Assembly: GCA_002506175.1 (NCBI GenBank)
Contig: DAXB01000074.1
Location: 1 to 7,669, forward strand
Reading direction: 5' to 3'
DNA length: 7,669 nt
Source: Methanomassiliicoccaceae archaeon UBA113
GTDB taxonomy: Archaea > Thermoplasmatota > Thermoplasmata > Methanomassiliicoccales > Methanomethylophilaceae
The position numbers and the translations under genes are program-made. Each line of letters starts with the position of its first letter. Position 1 is the first letter of the stretch. Shown here in pieces: positions 6,770 through 7,669 of the stretch. The notes below the pieces were generated by a model that saw only the letters and a list, made by a program, of their open reading frames with translations, was not told where the DNA came from and made no database searches.

Positions 6770-6845
6770 AGTCCCGTAGTGTAGTGGTCAATCATGCTGG
6801 CCTTTGGAGCCGGCGACTCCGGTTCGAACCCGGACGGGACTACCA
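6770..6845 (+). tRNA. tRNA-Gln (anticodon TTG), CCA encoded
   Basis: A full cloverleaf can be drawn. The acceptor is AGTCCCG (6770-6776) with CGGGACT (6835-6841). The anticodon stem is CTGGC/GCCGG around the loop CTTTGGA (6802-6808), giving anticodon TTG at 6804-6806. The T stem is TCCGG/CCGGA around TTCGAAC. The D stem is short, with three pairs, one of them G-T. The discriminator is A (6842) and CCA follows at 6843-6845. There is no intron. UUG reads CAA and, by wobble, CAG. In archaea such a tRNA is charged as Glu-tRNA-Gln and then amidated by GatDE. Confidence 0.95.
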
Positions 6846-7319
6846 TCATCTACTTCTACAGAATGTATAGATGTCCTCTAATCCTGATTCGTCGTAGAAC
6901 GATCCACCGTTCATCATGGCATCGAACTGGGGGCCTGTAACATCATCAAGACCCCTCATCTTCATAAATGCACAAAGGAAAACGAAGAAGATCTTTTGTC
7001 CGATGTTAAGCTTGCTGCGATCGATCCATCCGAGAAGAGGATAGATCGGAACTGTAATCTTATTCTGATCCTTGACCTTGTTCCAACCAAAAGATGGAAT
7101 CTTGGAAAGAGAGACGGCGCCAACTGCCAGAAGCTTTGATCTATCCACATTGTTAAATCCAGAGACCCTGGGGCCGTTGAGCCAACCGAAGTAAATGAAC
7201 TGATCGTCTGGAATGTTCTTGTCATAAACCGAGAAACACTCATAACCCATGTTTTTAGCAAAGGTCTCGGCATACTTCTTTGTAGAACCGGTACGAGAAC
7301 AGTAGATAACAACAGTCAT
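6846..7319 (-). CDS. Small flavodoxin-like protein
   Basis: Predicted cytoplasmic FMN-binding protein of 157 residues, the size of short flavodoxin-domain proteins. The N-terminus MTVVIYCSRTGSTKKYAETFAK is a beta strand followed by the phosphate-binding loop SRTGST (8-13) and helix. IYFGWLNGPRVSG (about 42-54) fits the second strand and loop, and the C-terminal helices resemble the flavodoxin/HemG-like group. Partner and reaction cannot be told. Electron transfer or a quinone- or haem-related reductase role is possible. The ATG at 7319-7317 is preceded by GGTGAT (7330-7325) with a 5-base spacer. The stop codon (6848-6846) directly abuts the CCA of the opposing tRNA-Gln gene. Base composition looks lower in GC than the neighbours: two counted 60-base lines (6961, 7021) hold 23 and 26 G+C, against 36 in a line of the 631-residue gene (3781). 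Confidence 0.82.
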   Translation of the reverse strand: MTVVIYCSRTGSTKKYAETFAKNMGYECFSVYDKNIPDDQFIYFGWLNGPRVSGFNNVDRSKLLAVGAVSLSKIPSFGWNKVKDQNKITVPIYPLLGWIDRSKLNIGQKIFFVFLCAFMKMRGLDDVTGPQFDAMMNGGSFYDESGLEDIYTFCRSR

Positions 7320-7386
7320 AGTAAATCACCAGAATAATGGATAATGACGTTCGATGCTACGTTTAGTGCATGGTAAGCTGCCTAGG

Positions 7387-7422
7387 AATTGCGGGAAATC
7401 CTAAACGAATTTCCTTGCAATT
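7387..7422. repeat. Interrupted inverted repeat upstream of the flavodoxin-like gene
   Basis: AATTGC-G-GGAAAT (7387-7399) and ATTTCC-TT-GCAATT (7409-7422) are inverted copies: two 6-bp blocks split by a 1-versus-2 base bulge, around a 9-base centre. It sits where transcription from the TATA-like element at 7430-7438 would begin. It could be an operator at the start site, or an RNA stem if the 16S transcript reads through. Confidence 0.6.
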
Positions 7423-7429
7423 GTTACGC

Positions 7430-7438
7430 TTATATTTT
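7430..7438 (-). promoter_or_regulatory. TATA-like element for the flavodoxin-like gene
   Basis: Minus-strand AAAATATAA lies between the 16S 3' stem-loop and the dyad at 7387-7422. By normal spacing it would start transcription near 7408, giving a leader of about 90 bases before the ATG at 7319. Confidence 0.4.
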
Positions 7439-7441
7439 GAG

Positions 7442-7465
7442 AGGGATGGGGTAAACCCCATCCCT
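7442..7465 (-). other. Perfect stem-loop just after the 16S rRNA 3' end (terminator or processing stem)
   Basis: AGGGATGGGG (7442-7451) and CCCCATCCCT (7456-7465) pair perfectly over 10 bp around a 4-base loop (TTTA on the transcribed minus strand). It begins five bases beyond the 16S 3' end. There is no T-run after it on the transcribed strand (CTCAAAATATA), so it is not a classic archaeal U-tract terminator. It may protect or define the rRNA 3' end, or be part of a processing structure. Confidence 0.7.
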
Positions 7466-7469
7466 GCGT

Positions 7470-7669
<200 letters not shown>

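Noticed and set aside
6962..7312. 116-codon minus-strand frame inside the flavodoxin-like gene
   Set aside because: Ser/Arg-rich out-of-frame reading. The flavodoxin frame has the phosphate-loop motif and a ribosome binding site.

Overview
The window is archaeal chromosome. The evidence is an EF-2-type GTPase, archaeal-type uS7 and uS12, an aIF2-beta subunit, a tRNA gene with its CCA tail encoded, TATA-type promoters, and a 16S rRNA 3' end whose anti-Shine-Dalgarno matches the AGGTGA/GGTGAT-like sites ahead of most genes. The 16S gene is not followed by 23S, a layout known from Thermoplasmata. Together with the gene set and mid-range GC content this suggests a Thermoplasmata-class archaeon, possibly of the Methanomassiliicoccales. 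That assignment is inference, not proof.

Layout. Positions 1-1508 (minus strand) hold the start of a str-type operon, rpsL - rpsG - fusA (EF-2, cut by the window edge). It has its own promoter region at about 1548-1614, which contains overlapping palindromes. Positions 1642-4709 (minus strand) hold a two-gene unit. First is an unrecognised 631-residue, probably beta-rich protein, and then a PLP-dependent class I/II aminotransferase whose start overlaps the stop of the first gene by one base. A divergent intergenic region (4710-4878) carries two back-to-back promoters. Positions 4879-6749 (plus strand) hold aIF2-beta with a C-terminal TRAM domain, overlapping by one base a radical-SAM methylthiotransferase of the tRNA ms2t6A (MtaB/CDKAL1-like) type that also ends in a TRAM-like domain. 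A tRNA-Gln(TTG) follows at 6770-6845. On the minus strand a small flavodoxin-like gene (6846-7319) ends at the very base after the tRNA CCA. Positions 7470-7669 are the 3' end of a minus-strand 16S rRNA gene, separated from the flavodoxin gene by a perfect 10-bp stem-loop and a second, larger dyad.

How the genes relate. Most of the window is translation machinery: decoding-centre proteins, translocase, initiation factor, anticodon-loop modification enzyme, glutamine tRNA and 16S rRNA. The aminotransferase, the 631-residue protein and the flavodoxin-like protein are the non-translation genes. No stretch over 300 bases lacks a gene. I saw no insertion sequence, CRISPR array or integrated element. 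The best candidate for something undescribed is the 631-residue protein with its translationally coupled aminotransferase.
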